Below, one piece after another: positions 11,275 to 25,200 of a DNA stretch of 64,000 bases. The DNA is taken from contig OX387200.1 of the NCBI GenBank assembly GCA_947561715.1, forward strand, positions 18,292,501 to 18,356,500, written 5' to 3'. Both the position numbers and the translations under genes were made by a program. The stretch's first letter is position 1, and every line of letters begins with the position of its first letter. Source of the stretch: Ascidia mentula. Taxonomy: Eukaryota; Chordata; Ascidiacea; Phlebobranchia; Ascidiidae. The notes under the pieces were generated by a model. That model did not search any database. It had not been told where the DNA came from and saw only the letters and a list, made by a program, of their open reading frames with translations.

Positions 11275-13218
11275 CTGAAGTTATAATGATGAGATAATAT
11301 TTATCCCACTAAAACATATTTGTTTCAAAAACAAAATTTTGTGTTAAAAGTTTTCTGTTTCAAACAATTTTTTGGGGGTTGGTATAAACCAGTATATTAT
11401 ATTTAACCTCAGGATAAGACCTATACCTGAATTGGCGTACGTCCCTGTTCGTCCAGTGCCACAAAACACAAAGGACTGCTGCGTATGAAGAGGCGCAGGA
11501 TCGGCAAATGGCCACGAACACACACAACATGTACTGGGCATTTCATGGTTTCCTTGTGTTCACTTTCCATGCACCACTTTCGAGCCGGATAAGTCCCCAC
11601 TGGCTCGTGCGCCTTGGCTCCGTGCTGCATGAAATAAAGTGATTACTGGGGTAAAAAAATTAGCAAAAATCATGCACGTCTGAAGTACCGAAATACGAAA
11701 AAGAGGACCAATTTTATGTGTATAAGTTTATTTTCCAAGATACGTAATGATATTCCATTTTAAATTAGAAATAAACTGTACAGATGTATAACATTATCTA
11801 TGTTACTATCGTCGCAATAAGTGTCCGCAATAAGAGTCAAATCCTACAGAACCACAGCAGAACCATTTATAACGTAATATGCGCTTAAATCGCACCTTGA
11901 GCATGTTAGTGGAGAGGCCCATGTGTCCGTAGTGTGCGGCGATGTAAAGGAGAACGCGGTACTGGAAAGTTCGAACATCCCGATCCCATGACAGATATCT
12001 GGGGATAGAGTCTTCGTGTCCTGTAAAGGGTAAAATATATGCACTGATTAACTACACGGCATCTGGTATAGAATCCATTAAACAAGCCTGACCTGCGATG
12101 GCAGAAGTTATAATCTCCCTCCAACCGTCCCACACGTCCAATCGCAAGGTTGCGCCGATTTCAACGCCGTAATAATCCAACGTATTGCTGTCGTACATTT
12201 GCGTCGCCTTTTGTGTATCTTTTTTCTCTGGCGGTGGCGTTTTCGGACCAGAGTTATCGATGCGGGATAGACGAAACACCGACACAGGAATTCCGAGCCT
12301 TTGAGAAAGGATCGACCTCAGATCACCTATTTTCATCTGTCACAAAACATTATTGATATGTATATGTTCAAAATGCTGCAAAAATAACAAAAATAACTGT
12401 GCTACAACGTCTGAATTTACCATTTTTGTATACGAACTTACCGTTAATGGGTCAATATCCTCTGTGAGAGATAAGGTTTCTCCGCTGTAATTGAGATAAA
12501 CTTGCAGTTTGGGTTTCTGCACTGTTTTTAACGCACACTTGATGACTGAACCCGACATGACTGCAAGATCCTGTAGCACCCAATTGTCTTGCAGCGCAGC
12601 ACCTGCAAAACGAAAGTAATTACCCGTTTTCAAACAAACCAATACATGCCTTCCTTTAACATACATCATTTTACACAGAAATATATACTGTTTCGACCTG
12701 TCTGCTCTCATCAGTGCAGCTGCTGTTTACTGACGATGACGGTCACATTAACTTTATTACATATATAGTCACGTCAGGAAGATCACATATCGACAATATT
12801 AATCAATTTAGTTGAAATGACATACTAAGACAAAATAATTGTGAAACGCTGAATAAGGAAAAATGTAATACGGTGTAATATGCACTACAGGAGCTGTTAG
12901 CGACGTTTTTATACGCTGTTGAGGTTGCAAAATATGATAAATAGTCCTAAGTCGTCTGTCTGTCGTCTGAAGTTTCTACGACACATATATTTCGCCTGTA
13001 TGTACAGGCATCATTGGTATCGCTTATTCAAATAGAATTGTTGAAGTTGCTACGAAATTACCTGCAAACCTCAGTTCAAGATACTTTCCCACTTTTCTGT
13101 CATCCATAGTGTCAACAAGCAACTTTCTGTTGACCGCATTCTTAATAGTCCGAACCTTGTCATCTGGTTTCACGTCGAGTGCCAGACGAGAGTCTTCGAA
13201 TACCACTGTAATTCTCAT
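10069..13218 (-). CDS. ANKUB1: ANKUB1: ankyrin repeat and ubiquitin domain protein
   Basis: Seen: six exons on the minus strand, 13218-13062, 12602-12442, 12336-12093, 12020-11896, 11624-11427, 11274-10069. Together they make 2,091 nt, 696 residues plus TGA, all GT-AG and in phase. Residues 1-75 form a ubiquitin-like fold (MRITVVFEDSRLALDV, then KYLELRFAGAALQD). About 85-180 is a second ubiquitin-like block ending ATLRLDVWDGWREI. About 190-320 holds ankyrin-type repeats (LLYIAAHYGH; KCPVHVVCVRGHLPIL; TPIQITLRYRHRDCFEYL). The rest is Ser/Arg/Pro-rich and disordered apart from a short conserved tail, SEFTEKRWLQQLQLA. Known: vertebrate ANKUB1 has the same order and ending; its function is poorly studied. 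The start is chosen because the family begins directly with MRI at this point. A CAG lies 13 nt before the ATG and may be a 5'-leader acceptor. Intron 12603-13061 (459 bp) holds nothing recognisable. Confidence 0.95.
11427..11624 (-). CDS. ANKUB1: ANKUB1 exon 5 (ankyrin)
   Basis: Residues 230-295: HGAKAHEPVG, KCPVHVVCVRGHLPILRLFI and EQGRTPIQ, ankyrin repeat hallmarks. Acceptor TCATGCAG|CAC, donor ATTCAG|GTATAG. Confidence 0.94.
11896..12020 (-). CDS. ANKUB1: ANKUB1 exon 4
   Basis: Residues 188-229, ending VLLYIAAHYGHMGLSTNMLK, the first ankyrin repeat. It is read in a different frame from the longer antisense-looking open frames over it; phase with exons 3 and 5 fixes the choice. Confidence 0.93.
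12093..12336 (-). CDS. ANKUB1: ANKUB1 exon 3
   Basis: Residues 107-187: MKIGDLRSILSQRLGIPVSV and GVEIGATLRLDVWDGWREI, the family signature. The leading ATG is internal. Acceptor TGTGACAG|ATG, donor ATCGCAG|GTCAGG. Confidence 0.95.
12442..12602 (-). CDS. ANKUB1: ANKUB1 exon 2
   Basis: Residues 53-106: AALQDNWVLQDLAVMSGSVI finishes the first ubiquitin-like fold, then KPKLQVYLNYSGETLSL opens the second. Acceptor TTTTGCAG|GT, donor TTAACG|GTAAGT. Confidence 0.93.
13062..13218 (-). CDS. ANKUB1: ANKUB1 exon 1 (ubiquitin-like, start)
   Basis: Residues 1-52, MRITVVFEDSRLALDVKPDD onward to KYLELRFAG. Donor TTTGCAG|GTAATT, ending one base into the Gly codon. Confidence 0.94.
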
Positions 13219-16127
13219 ATCAAACGCCTGTATTTTCAGTAAAGACCGATGTTGCTGCTGGTAAAAAAACGAAGCACAAGGTCTGGTGAATCTTTAATCA
13301 AGGAACAACACGTTTAACACAGCCGAGCACTTCAACTCGCGCGCTGTTGAATGTGCAAATAAAAACGACCAAACAGACTACTTCCATTAAAAGCAGCATT
13401 TTCGCAACCTCGTCGGCCTGTGGACAATTTTTGTACTTTCCTGAAGAATGATTTAGTTTATTTTTCTGTAAATCTGCGTCCCCACGGCAGGGTGCCAATT
13501 ATCTTGGACGAAAATCTCAGTGCCCGCGCCCAAACAAAAAGCGTATCTCCATTTTTGTTATTACGGTACATTGAAAATCGATCTTTCTCCATCGAAACGA
13601 CCCACAAACACCGGGTTGCGACTGAAATTTAAGTTGGTTGATAACCATGGCGCCTTTGTGCGTATGTCGCACCGCTGTATCGCCATCAAATCGCAGCACG
13701 CGAGCAATAGAAACTGCGGTTTTGCCACAAACCAAGCCTATTTGGTAGATGAAGTTGTCGACAGAGATTGGCGACGGTAATAAAATTTTGACAGATTGCA
13801 TTTCTGACAGCTCTCCTGGCGCTTTATTTACAAATCTTGCATTAAATTTATTTAATTTACAAAGTTCTCTGCTGGGTGAAACCAAAGTTTTAATCAAAAA
13901 CAGTTAGCTTGTCAAAAGAACAGTAACATGAATAATGAAACGCACCTTTCAATTAAATTATGGTTACTTATCCTACTACAGAACTGCCCTTTAAATTCTT
14001 CATAAAGATAACTACCACTCATTGTATAGCCTTTTTATTACAGGTAGCGTGGCTTGTTCCCATAGATACGAAGAAGCCGATCCTTACAAGCCGCGAACAA
14101 CTTTTTGATGGAAATTTAATGATTAACTGAAGCGGGCGGAGATGCGTCAACAAGACACGACGGGCGACAACTTTGTGTACACAACCGTGAAAAGAAATGT
14201 GCGCCACAGATAGCGAGAGAAGTGTACTGTACGTGACAACCAACCTGTATGAAGGTACCTTTTTAGATTGCACACCGAAACTTGTCGTCCGAAACTGTAG
14301 TGTGGTGCTGTGTAGCTGATGTTTCTTTAAATATTCTCACAACAAAAATCAATTCGGTAATAGTATAAAAACAAAACCATCAATTAAAACAATGCATTAA
14401 TCGACACCAGGAGGAAAATTAGGCTATCCTGCCTTTCCTTTTAATGCGGGAGTAATTTCTGAAAAGTGTTTTAACGCTATATGTTTGCCCTTCTCCTAAC
14501 ATGCCTCGCATCTTGTCTAAACTCCTACCGCGAATTCTGCACTTTATGTGGCGTAAACTTCCTTCGCCATGAATGTCAGTGTTGTGTTAGAAGTCCATCA
14601 GTCCAGTCCCGGGGAACCCAAAAACAACAAGCTTTCAGGCGATGGGTTTCTATTGTATGCAATGTATAAACCCTGAAACAGATTCCGATATTTGTCCAAG
14701 AACGTGGTCGTAAGACAAATAGCATACATATAATGTTGTTGTTGTAAATAAACCCTTGTTTTCGTCGTTACATTATGACCATTGAAGTCCGTAGGTATGG
14801 ACTAAATTATGGCTGTAAATGCTAATTTAAAATAAGCAACAAAATACCTCCCAACTGCATAGTACGATGGCATAAAGAGAAATAAGGGGTTGTTTCATTT
14901 ATCCAAGTCATGAACTAATTAATTGGTTATTATTTTTAGTGAAGACGAAAAAGCAACATTTGCTAATTTTAGTCACTTCACAACCGTGTGGGGCACCCGG
15001 CTAGTAAAGGTTTTATATTTCGGGACCGTTTGAACTACCTCAAACATATAATTTTACACCTCATGCGAAAATAATCATATTGGCGCAGTGTAAAATTGCA
15101 ATAAATACTATTGTGTCGTGTATATAAAATGGCAATCGTCGTAGTTTTAACGTTGGTGGAATGGGATGAAGATCCGACGACGAAAAACATTTTGTCTTCC
15201 TGTTGTCCTGTCTTGTGGGTTGCGGTTGGAGTTGGTTGAATAGTTGTGATTGTGAAGTTGTCTTTCGAGGCAGCTTGTGATTTAATACTTGGAAAAAGTC
15301 GACCTGTTAAAGTAGTTTACTTTAGACTGTTCTTGTTAGCAGGCATCAAATTGGTTAACTAGCTGTTGAGTTTAAGTGTGTGACATGTTCATGTCAATGA
15401 CTCAATGTGTTTGATAAAATAAGCTTTTTATGCGAAAATGCGTGTTTGTGTTAACTATCATATTGAGCGTAGCTTATAATTAGAATTTTTGGAAGAACGT
15501 TTAATAACTTCATTTCATAAAACTTAACATTTACAAAAAAGACAATTTTTATTTGTTAACAAATATATCATGAATTTTCTACTGAAGCCAGTAAATTTAC
15601 AAATTGTGAAAAGAACTTTTCAATGCAAATGGTTCACTCAGTTTGCTCATACATATTATGTTTTGAGAAATTATGTACTTTGCACAAGTTTAGATAGTTT
15701 TATGGTTTAAAAGTTACCACTAAAAATGAACTGAATATTTTTTAGTTGTGTCATTATTGTGTTGGCTACTCTGAAGTTGTAAACAACCATGAAGTTTAAG
15801 GAAAGATATGTTTATCTATTGGTTTTCTGAAATTGTGAACTATTATAAGAAATAAATAAATATTTGATCAATAATTTACAAGTTCTTATTTTACAGGGGC
15901 ACTTTTGAACAATTTTATGTAACTACTCCCATTAAAATGTAAATATGTCAGAAAATTCAGTGTAAAAATCTGTGAATATTAACAAACATGACTGGGGAGT
16001 TGGCTGAAAAAAACAAACTCCCATTGAATACTAAGTTCCTACACAACTGAGCGAGGTTTGTAACTGGTAGCATATGCTGCTACCTACTTTACCAATTCAA
16101 TTGAACATTAGTTGGATGCTTACCAGG
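13219..16127. other. Divergent intergenic region, ANKUB1 / ANKS1
   Basis: 2.9 kb between two head-to-head genes, so it must contain both promoters and 5' leaders. It is AT-rich, especially 15400-16100. I see no recognisable coding exon. An antisense open frame at 13517-13897 (126 codons) has no family resemblance and no splice support. A TACCAG lies directly before the ANKS1 start codon and could be the acceptor of a 5' leader exon or of spliced-leader trans-splicing, which tunicates use. Confidence 0.6.
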
Positions 16128-16243
16128 ATGGGAAAGGACCAAGAATTTTTGGAAGCTTCACGGACTGGCAATCTCCAAGTAGTTGAACGTTTGTTGTCAC
16201 CCAAAGCAAAGTCAACAACTCGAAGCCTTGTGGCAAGCTTTGG
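16128..16243 (+). CDS. ANKS1: ANKS1 exon 1 (start codon)
   Basis: Residues 1-38 and two bases of the next codon: [20 protein letters not shown]. Donor TTTGG|GTAAGC. Confidence 0.95.
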
Positions 16244-19200
16244 GTAAGCGACATGGTTTGGACCTACAAGGACTTGCTACTAAATTGTCTTTTCTTTGCT
16301 GTTAGTAATATACTAGTTAAGCCATGTATTCATGCATGTGCAAATCCTGTAAGCAACAACCACAGGGGACTTGGGCCAAGAGGTGTTTGCACAAAGACCA
16401 CAAATCAATACTGTGTTTGCCGAGAGAATTTACGGCTTACTTTGTTCAGGATAAAAGTGGGCCCTAATGTCAACTGCCAGGACCAATCCGGTTACACCCC
16501 TCTGCACCATTCTGCACTTAATGGCCATGAGTAAGAAATCTTTATGTTTATGCTATTTTTAAGATTGTCTAACTCAATAAAACTGTGCGTCAAAACTATG
16601 CATTTAGGCCAATATAACTGACATGAGACTTTGTCTTCAAGGCCAGTGGTTCGATACCTGTTGCAAAATTCTGCTTCGGCAAATGTGAATGACTTAAAGG
16701 GCAATTTTCCTTTACATCTGGCTGCTTGGAGTGGAAATGCAGACATTGTGAAATGTTTACTGACACATGGACCAAGTGTTGCTCGTGTCAATGAGCAGGT
16801 ATGTGCTGTGTCTTATTGAATATCCAATTATAACTAACTGCTGGATTACCAACAGACATTAATGTTTTTGGGAGGCCTTGAACACCATGAATAATTTAAA
16901 CTGTCTCCAAACAAGATGCATTGACACTTTTATGTATAAAATTTACAGTTTATTTATCCTATCACTAATGTTGTTTACTGATAAGATCTTAATCCTTTCA
17001 TTTTTTTTTCAAATGTATATATACATTTTAAAATGATTTGCTGGTAAGTGCATAAATTGTTTTACAGAACGGAGACAAAGAAACATCTCTACATTGTGCA
17101 GCCCAACATGGGCATACTGAGACAGTAAAAGTACTACTACAAAATGCTGCTGATCCTCTGGTATGTCAATTGGAACCAAATTGCGAATGTGTTTCCTCAT
17201 TTTCCAAGCAAATGTGTGTGGCTGTAGGTTCGTAACATACGCGATGAATCACCTTTGGATTTGGCATCGCAATATGGAAGAATGGATGTAGTGCGATTGC
17301 TTTTGCAATTCCAACCATCTCTGCTTTCACAATCTCCTGAATGCTTCACCCCTCTTCACTTGGCATCACGAAATGGCCACAAAGAAGTTGTTGAGATGTT
17401 GCTTGCCCATGGTGCTGATATAAATAGAACTGTGAGAACATTGTTTATCATTTTATACCATTAGAAAGTCGGTATAACCAAGTAACAATAAGCAAATTTA
17501 TTTAAATTGTTTAAATTTATTTGTTTTTTATTTTCATAAATCATTGTGATCACAATTTAAGTGTTTCATTGCAGCTAAACTATAAAACCCAAGTTTAAAA
17601 ATTGTTTTTAAGTGTTATTTCTGTGTAGTTCTGTGCTGTAAAAAATATTTTGGGACATTTATCAGTGAATGTGGTTCTTACCAGTATCAACCGTTCCTAT
17701 CAGGGTGAAAATGGTTCTGCCCTGCATGAAGCTGCTCTGTTTGGAAAACCCGATGTTGTTCGACTCCTGTTAAGCAGGGGTGCTAATCCACATACACTGG
17801 ATCCAAAGAATAGAACCCCAATGGAGTTGGTGAGGCAACTTAACACCCAAACCTCGCGTGAAATCTCCCAACTTATTCTATGTAAGTAGAAATTCAGTAT
17901 TGTTGAGTTTGCACAATCTTTTACAAGTGTATTTTTTTACAATTTGTACCAGCTGAATGCTAAAGTACTATTACACATAAATTTGTAGAAAAAGGGTACT
18001 TACTTTTGTTACTATATATATCAGGCGTTTGCCTTTTGGTCATGCACATAGACCCAAGTAAACCATTCGTGTCCAATACCACAATTGATTATTGTTCTCA
18101 CCAATCACAGTGTACATTGTTTTAATTGATTTCATCATCAAATTCAAATGATTTTTGTGCACCAATCATGTATTAATTTGCACGCACCCCGCACAGCGCG
18201 CCTTCAGGACGGCGAAGATTATGAACCCCTCAGTCCAGAACCAAACGACACCACGCACATACCTGCCTCTCTGATGCATACCTTTATGCAGGCCCCTGCC
18301 ACCCCCGAGTCCCCACACACCTATATCGACATGCACAAAGGTGAATGCATGCACGTGGCTTCGGGCCTCGGCGTAATAATGCTTGAATGTGAACTAACAC
18401 TGTAGAAATGGTTGGAAAGGTTTTAACGAGTGGATCGTCAGGATTGTTTTGTCGTCATTTGGTTATACTTTCCGTAGTTTGGTTTTGGAGATTGGGATTC
18501 GTATTACCCCTTGATTTTTATACCTAATTTGGCTCGTAAATCGCCCGCACAACAAACAACACGTAGTTTTATAGGAAGTAGTAACTGCGCCGATAACTTC
18601 CTCTATGGCTTCCGACCAGCATCCGATATCGCCTTACCAAAAGTTGTCAAATCCAAAGAAAATCATGTGTGTAATTACGCTTACTTACTGTACGCGATTG
18701 GAAGAACTCTCGCACTGGCACCCATCCAAAGACCCCTTAAGCCTCGCTGGCTTAACGACTTTTTGGATGGCGGACACCGCCTTTTAATAAGGAACAGCAG
18801 ATGGCTGGAGTCCTGAGCTTACAATCGCACCGCCACCCGGTACAAATATGCGTGGAATGTGGCTTGCTATCACCCGTCTAGATGTAGTGTCAACATTGTT
18901 AAGACGCCACAATATAACAAACCCAATATATACCATTCGATTTTGCGGTCGATTTTTTAAGTATGGCCTCGGGGTCGTACAGGGCTTTCACACAGATGTG
19001 GTGACTGAATTTTCCTTGGCCGTTTAGGCTTCGTTTGCGGATTCGTGAGTCATTGTCGTTGATAAATGTGCGGATTATGACCCTTTAAAATAAAAGCTAC
19101 TGCCGATAATTAGAGTAACGTGAAAATAGTTAAATTTGCTGCCCAATATCATGATTTGCTTGATTGTACAATTTATTATAAATACGCCCTAGTGCGAAGA

Positions 19201-22200
19201 AATGGCTCAAAAGGCGGTGTGGTATAGATCCATTAATCCCATAGTCTGGAACTCATTGCGCGAAGCTTTTCCAAGGCCGTTGATCAGGCGGTAAAACTCA
19301 CAAGGTCTATACGCGTTGCCATCCATAAATTATTAATGGACCTTACGAGCTGTGTTGATTGGCTGGCGAAACGATGATTTAGGGACTGGCGGCGTGAAGC
19401 GACGACGCCTCATCGCGCATTCGAGTACCCTAGAAAGTTCAAGCCCGGCTTAACAGCTGCTTCCTGTGGTCCAGCAAAGGCTTGAACGCTCGATATCTGT
19501 CTCATGGTGCCAATCTCCATTTCTCATTCTCACGTAGTTGTTTTGGGCCGTGCGATCAGCGCCAAGCTTGTTGTCCAATCATACAGTTATGAATCACCAG
19601 TAGCTGTAGTAGTTTTTTCATACTTTTGTCCTGGTGATAATCCTGAGTCGTCTGCTTAACGTTTTTCTGCGATAAATATATCGCTAAAAACACACAAACA
19701 ATGCAGTTTAAACCAACAACCCAGGATTATTTCTAGTATTTTCTTCTAAATCTGTTAATGAGTCCCCGTTCGCCATAGAGACAACAGGCGATGCGAAAAA
19801 GACAAACTTTCATTTGGTCCTCGTGATATTCCTTTAACGTGCCCGTTAATTATTAGTTGGTTGTGGCTGAAGTCGTTGCAATATTCCAGTAGAAATATTT
19901 CTCCTAATCATGTTTGACCGTCGCTGGCCGAGGTGTGTTGACACCTTCTAACATGGGAGTAGTTATGACTCGGTGGAGTCGTCTTGTATCACAACATTGG
20001 CAGACATACCCGTATTGTAGCACGGGGCAACGATGTAACTGAGTTGACAAAGCAAATAACGTCAGGGGTAATCCTATCTATGCCTTCAGATAGTGGAGAT
20101 AAGGTTGGGAGCAATGCTGACAGAACCTTTCCCAACCACCAATGCCAATTATTGTACAAAAAAGTATACGTTATTGCATTTACATTACTGTAGAAACAGT
20201 TAAATCGACTTTATTTAGATTCTCGTATAGTTCGTCATATTGACACCTATCAAAGGTGCATGTTTGTTTTATGATAAGGGTTAACTCTTATCGGTATATT
20301 GTCCATTCAAATAACCGCCACAGGAGAGCCTGTACCTGTTTTATCGCTGTTTGGTATATGCAGTTCTTCGGCTGTGGCCTAAACTTCCAGGAATCCCGTC
20401 TTGTAGCTCAAGCTTACGTCACAATGGGTAGATAGTTACACCTGACATCACATCGCTGTGTGTTCGGTTTGGAGAAGCTCATTTATGTGACGTTTAGTTG
20501 CCGCGCGTTTGTGACGTAAACAAAGGTGGTCGCGCGGCGTAACGCAAACATACGATTGACCTGCGCGGTAACAAAGTCGCTTGTTTTTACCTCAAGGCAT
20601 CGCATTCCTGAACACAGTCCTCAGGCCCACTGTGAAATAAATATTTTCCATTGAACGACTCAGTTATTTCAATGGCAATGCAACTTATAAGACCAGGACA
20701 AGGAGAGTTGGTGCTTTGCATCTTGCCACAAACTGTATTTGTTACATCAACTCCATCATCTTGCTTTGAAAGCTGTGTACATTATGTGTATCTGCTATGT
20801 AATTTAGCTGTGTGGTTTAGAAAAGCAAGAATGTGAAACCTAATTTACCGTAAACCCCACGCACTGTTGAGGGAGATTACGTTTGAAATGCATGAAACCT
20901 TTTACACGAGGAAAACAAATGGGTTTAAAACGAGTGGAAAAAGGGCTGAAGTTTGCATGGAGATTTAATTCAACGTCTTAAAATTGCATTAACAGCACGC
21001 GGACCATGTCAAGCCCCTTGATCGATTGCCGTGGCTGGCATTTTCAATCAACACTTCAGTTGATTGCCGCCCTATGTCAATCAATCAATCGATAGATACA
21101 CGGACATTTTGTTGTTCATCCCAACCTTAAAGGCGCTGGAGTCGATAAATTTTACTTACTTAATCCAATTCCGTCGGCTTGGGCGATCAATTATCGCAAA
21201 ATCTGCGTTAAATCGTCCACACAGTGTATCCGCTACAGGCACAAATTGTGTTCTTCATCGGTTTAAGTGTCAATTACACGCCTTGGAAGGAAGCAAAACT
21301 GGCCAAACCGCGACACTGCGGGGATTTCTTGAAAGCGTAAAGCGTGGCGGTGAAAAGTTGGATTGAGCTAGTGAGAAGTACAAGGTGTTCTTAAAAGTTG
21401 GCACAGTCTAACTGCTTTAATGTGCTATGTTGCTGTGCTGTAAAAACCAATGAAGCTTATTTGCTTGGATTGTGACTCGACTGAACAACGTCATGTGTTT
21501 ACAATCGGTGGAAAAACGCTCAACGCACAATTCCAACAATAGCCATCAAGAATATTGGCCCGATTCATATTCCTTTGTGTAATATATAAAACACAAACAT
21601 AATTTATCTGTAAATTTTTCATTGGATTCCGTCATGTCAGCAGGTCAAGCATTCGTCCACGATTTCACAGATCTTATGAATGCTTTCCTAATATTGTGCA
21701 TGTCATTTTGCATCCGCTTTGCTTGCATGTGTTATTCACCACGTCCTAATTGCACACGTGTACGTTGTTTACGTTATCTCGCCACACAAGTCATACTAAC
21801 CTCAAACTACTTTTACCTTATTCAGCATTCCTGGAAAGGAACCACAGCCAGACCAATGTTTTCGGTGAGTGCGCGGTTCCGCCTTTACCTCGTATACACC
21901 ACGCGGGCGAAAGTAATTAACCTTGTTCGTTTTATCGATCTGCAGAATCGTCGACGCATTCCATCGCTTCCATCCCACGTGTGACAGTAGAGGAACATTA
22001 TATCGCACCCGGCGCCCAGAACCCTCCCGAAATCGCCCCGCCATCTTTGGGAAACGAAAGTCTGACACCTAAAGGTATCGTTTTATTTTCGATAATTAGT
22101 TATACTGCGTACATAATTGGGGCAGCAATGTACCAATGCTACCCTTAATCACACAGTTACGGAGATATGTAAATTTGTAAAGTTTGTACTTTGCTCTTCT

Positions 22201-25200
22201 ACTTTTACAGAGCTTGATCATCCTGGTCACTAAGTGGAGGTTTCATACTCACAAAGCTAAACAAATTTCCCTCAGTTGGTGGTTGTAAAGTATAGAGTAA
22301 TGAGTTTAAACTCAACTTTCTGTTTGCAGGTTTTGGAAGCTGGGGACGCAGCAGCATCGGCAAGGGCATCATGCTGAGGAGGAGCGCGTCCGCAAGAAGC
22401 TCCAAATCCCTTCCTCGTCTTCCCTCCTCCAGATCTCGATCCCCATCCGGTTCCTTTCTGGTGGCGGACGCCAATGTGTCCCATTTACGACAACATCATC
22501 CCTCCTCCAACATGTTTCCAGTTTCCCCGACTCAACACAAACAACTGCAACAAAAATGGGATCGGATAAAGAGAAGCTCTTCCTCCCTTCCCTCGTCACC
22601 GCATCTCTCCCTCTCGCTCCCAACATCCCCCTCGAGACTCAAAGAGCCAAAAGAGCAAACAGCGGACGAGAAAACCGTCGCTCAGCCGAGGAAAAACTTC
22701 ACCAGAGAGCGTTTAAAAACAGAAGATGACAGCGTTTTTCTTCCGGCGCACGCGCGCGGCTTATCCAGTTTTGCGCGGACTCGCCGCATTAACAGTTTCG
22801 ACCACCACGTGGCGCAACCGAGCAAAAGTGTTTCAGATATAGGGAAAATCGCTGAACCGAAGCTGGCTTACCAGTCCACACACGCTCAGAGCACAACTGC
22901 GCTCATGCAACGCCAGTCTGTTGATTCTGAGTTTGGGACTCCCAACAAGTCTCCACCGGGAAGCAGGCCGAAAAAGCCGGTGCGAACTTCCAAGTTGTCG
23001 TCGATCATGACGCCTCCACCTATTCCACCAAAGCCCATGAGCATGATACGGAGTCCCAAGGTTAGGAGTTGAAAGCGTAACCACGAAAATTTTAGAGGCA
23101 TAGTACATTGTACGCCACACTGTACGTTAAAGGGTAAAAAATATGAGGCAAAGGAGTAGAGCAAATCGTGCCCATAAGACTTCGTCATGTGTAACAACAT
23201 CATCCAATTTTGTGAGATTATTTACGCATACTCCCAGCGTTGGCACCAACCTAAAAGCATATTACAGCGTCTGTAGACTGACTTAACTAGTTTTTTTCTG
23301 ATGTAAGTTTCAGGATAAAACATAGTTTGGAAGCTTTTACAGTCAAGACGACCGCCAAGAGGGTAAATTACATTTTTCGATCGTATATAACCCCTTATGT
23401 TATTAGGTTCGTCCACCGTCCCCTAAAAACCCACCACCAAACGAGGGGGAGGAAGAAGACGAAGAACAAAAGGTCGACGATGGTAAAGCTCTCGGATCCT
23501 CGGTGGTCGAAAACCTCATCACCGAAAATCGTGTCTCAGTGAGTCTCGATACTGTGGCCGTGGTGGGCAATTTATGCGCCTGATCATATTTTAAAGCCAT
23601 ATTTTAACGGTTAACCTCTGGCCGTCGCTGTTGTTTCCTGGCGAAACGCTTGTAGCTGAACCGCTTTTACTCGTAACGCTGCAGTTGCTCGCGCTGACCC
23701 CGGTTGTGAGGCATTTTTTTGCGTTTTTATGTAACCCTCATTGTGGTTAAATCGTGTTTTGTGATTCTTTTTGTTTTGTCCAATGTCGTCTTCCCGCTTT
23801 TACTAAAGGTTGATTTTTTATACACGTCTTAATAGCGATTTCTACACATTTTTTGTCTTTGTAACACTCGCCAATCGCTCGTTAATTAACAAAAATTCGC
23901 CGCTTTTTTTCTACAAAACCGAAGGTCAGTGAAGCTAAACCACCGTGTGCTATGCCCAGCTCTGCGCTTTGCAACTATTTCTTGATAAAACCTTATCTCC
24001 ATACCTCACAAACCGTGTTTTAAGAACAAACCCCAAAGTCGGATTCGTTAATCATGTCAAATAAACCGATCTTCCCACCTACTTTCTGTTTCTTGTGTTT
24101 TATTCAGATCTTACACAAAAACGGTTGCCCACCACAAGCCCACAGTTTACCTGGTTATTTTTCGCATTTGATTTGTTTACAATTAACTCGTATCACCTAT
24201 TCATATTAAGTGTCACTATTTAGTTAAATAATTGTCATCTTCAGCAAGAAGCGAGGTTTATGTTGTGGTGGTGCAATAGGTAAGAACAGAGCAGACAGAG
24301 GTTGACCAAGTTGCTTGTTTGTAGGGTGGAGTCAACGGTACTGCGGATGAACCGACCTACGACAACATTCGCATGGGTAAGTCATGCCATTAATATCAGA
24401 ACCCTGTACTTCTGTTGGCCTATTACTTGAAAATTGCGCAGTCTTAGTTGTTCACCGAAATAGTTGGATTTGATTTTATGCTCAATAATATGTACGGTTT
24501 GGGATACGTAATGCAAATTTTCCCAACCCACTGTATACAATAATGTTTCCTTACAAGTACAACATTAATCATGTCCATATACTTTCGCACATAAAAGCAA
24601 TTTGAGCAACGTGGAATCAATTGAGATTCGGAAAGACGCACGGACATTTCTTACCTACATGCGTTTTTTTGATTTGTTGCACCATGGTACAAATATTATG
24701 ATTATTGATCAATTTATGCCTGCGGTTCTTATCTTGGTATAACTTCGACATAAAAAAGACACTCACCAACAGTATTTCGAGCCTGTATACATTGTGCAGA
24801 TTTTACCAACTTCTTAGCGCCATCAACTGGCCAAGGACCTCAAAATCGTTTTACCACTGGAGAGCAGCACGTAGCCAGCGGTAGTACAACACCCGCATTT
24901 TCCCCACCATCCCCGCACACTGCAATGATCGAAGTGTCCGAAACACTACGAAAGGTGGGGACTTTTTTACTGCGCACTGCATAAATCGACATTTTTTTAC
25001 ACATTTACTGTAAACCTGATGATATTGATACGATAGCTGTGATCGCCAAGTAAGGACCTGCGCGGTGGGGCGATCCTTCCAATCACACCACTGCGTTTAC
25101 TGAAGTTTGATAGATTTATGCAATATTTTTTTAAGTATTTAAGTAACTTTTAAGTATTTAACGTTAAGATCCAAAGGCATGCTTAACTTCATATAGGTAC

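Noticed and set aside
10487..11278. Plus-strand open frame of 263 codons
   Set aside because: It is the antisense shadow of ANKUB1 exon 6, which has a strong family match on the minus strand.
13517..13897. Minus-strand open frame of 126 codons upstream of ANKUB1
   Set aside because: Could in principle be an extra upstream exon, but the ANKUB1 start already matches the family N-terminus and I see no donor joining it.
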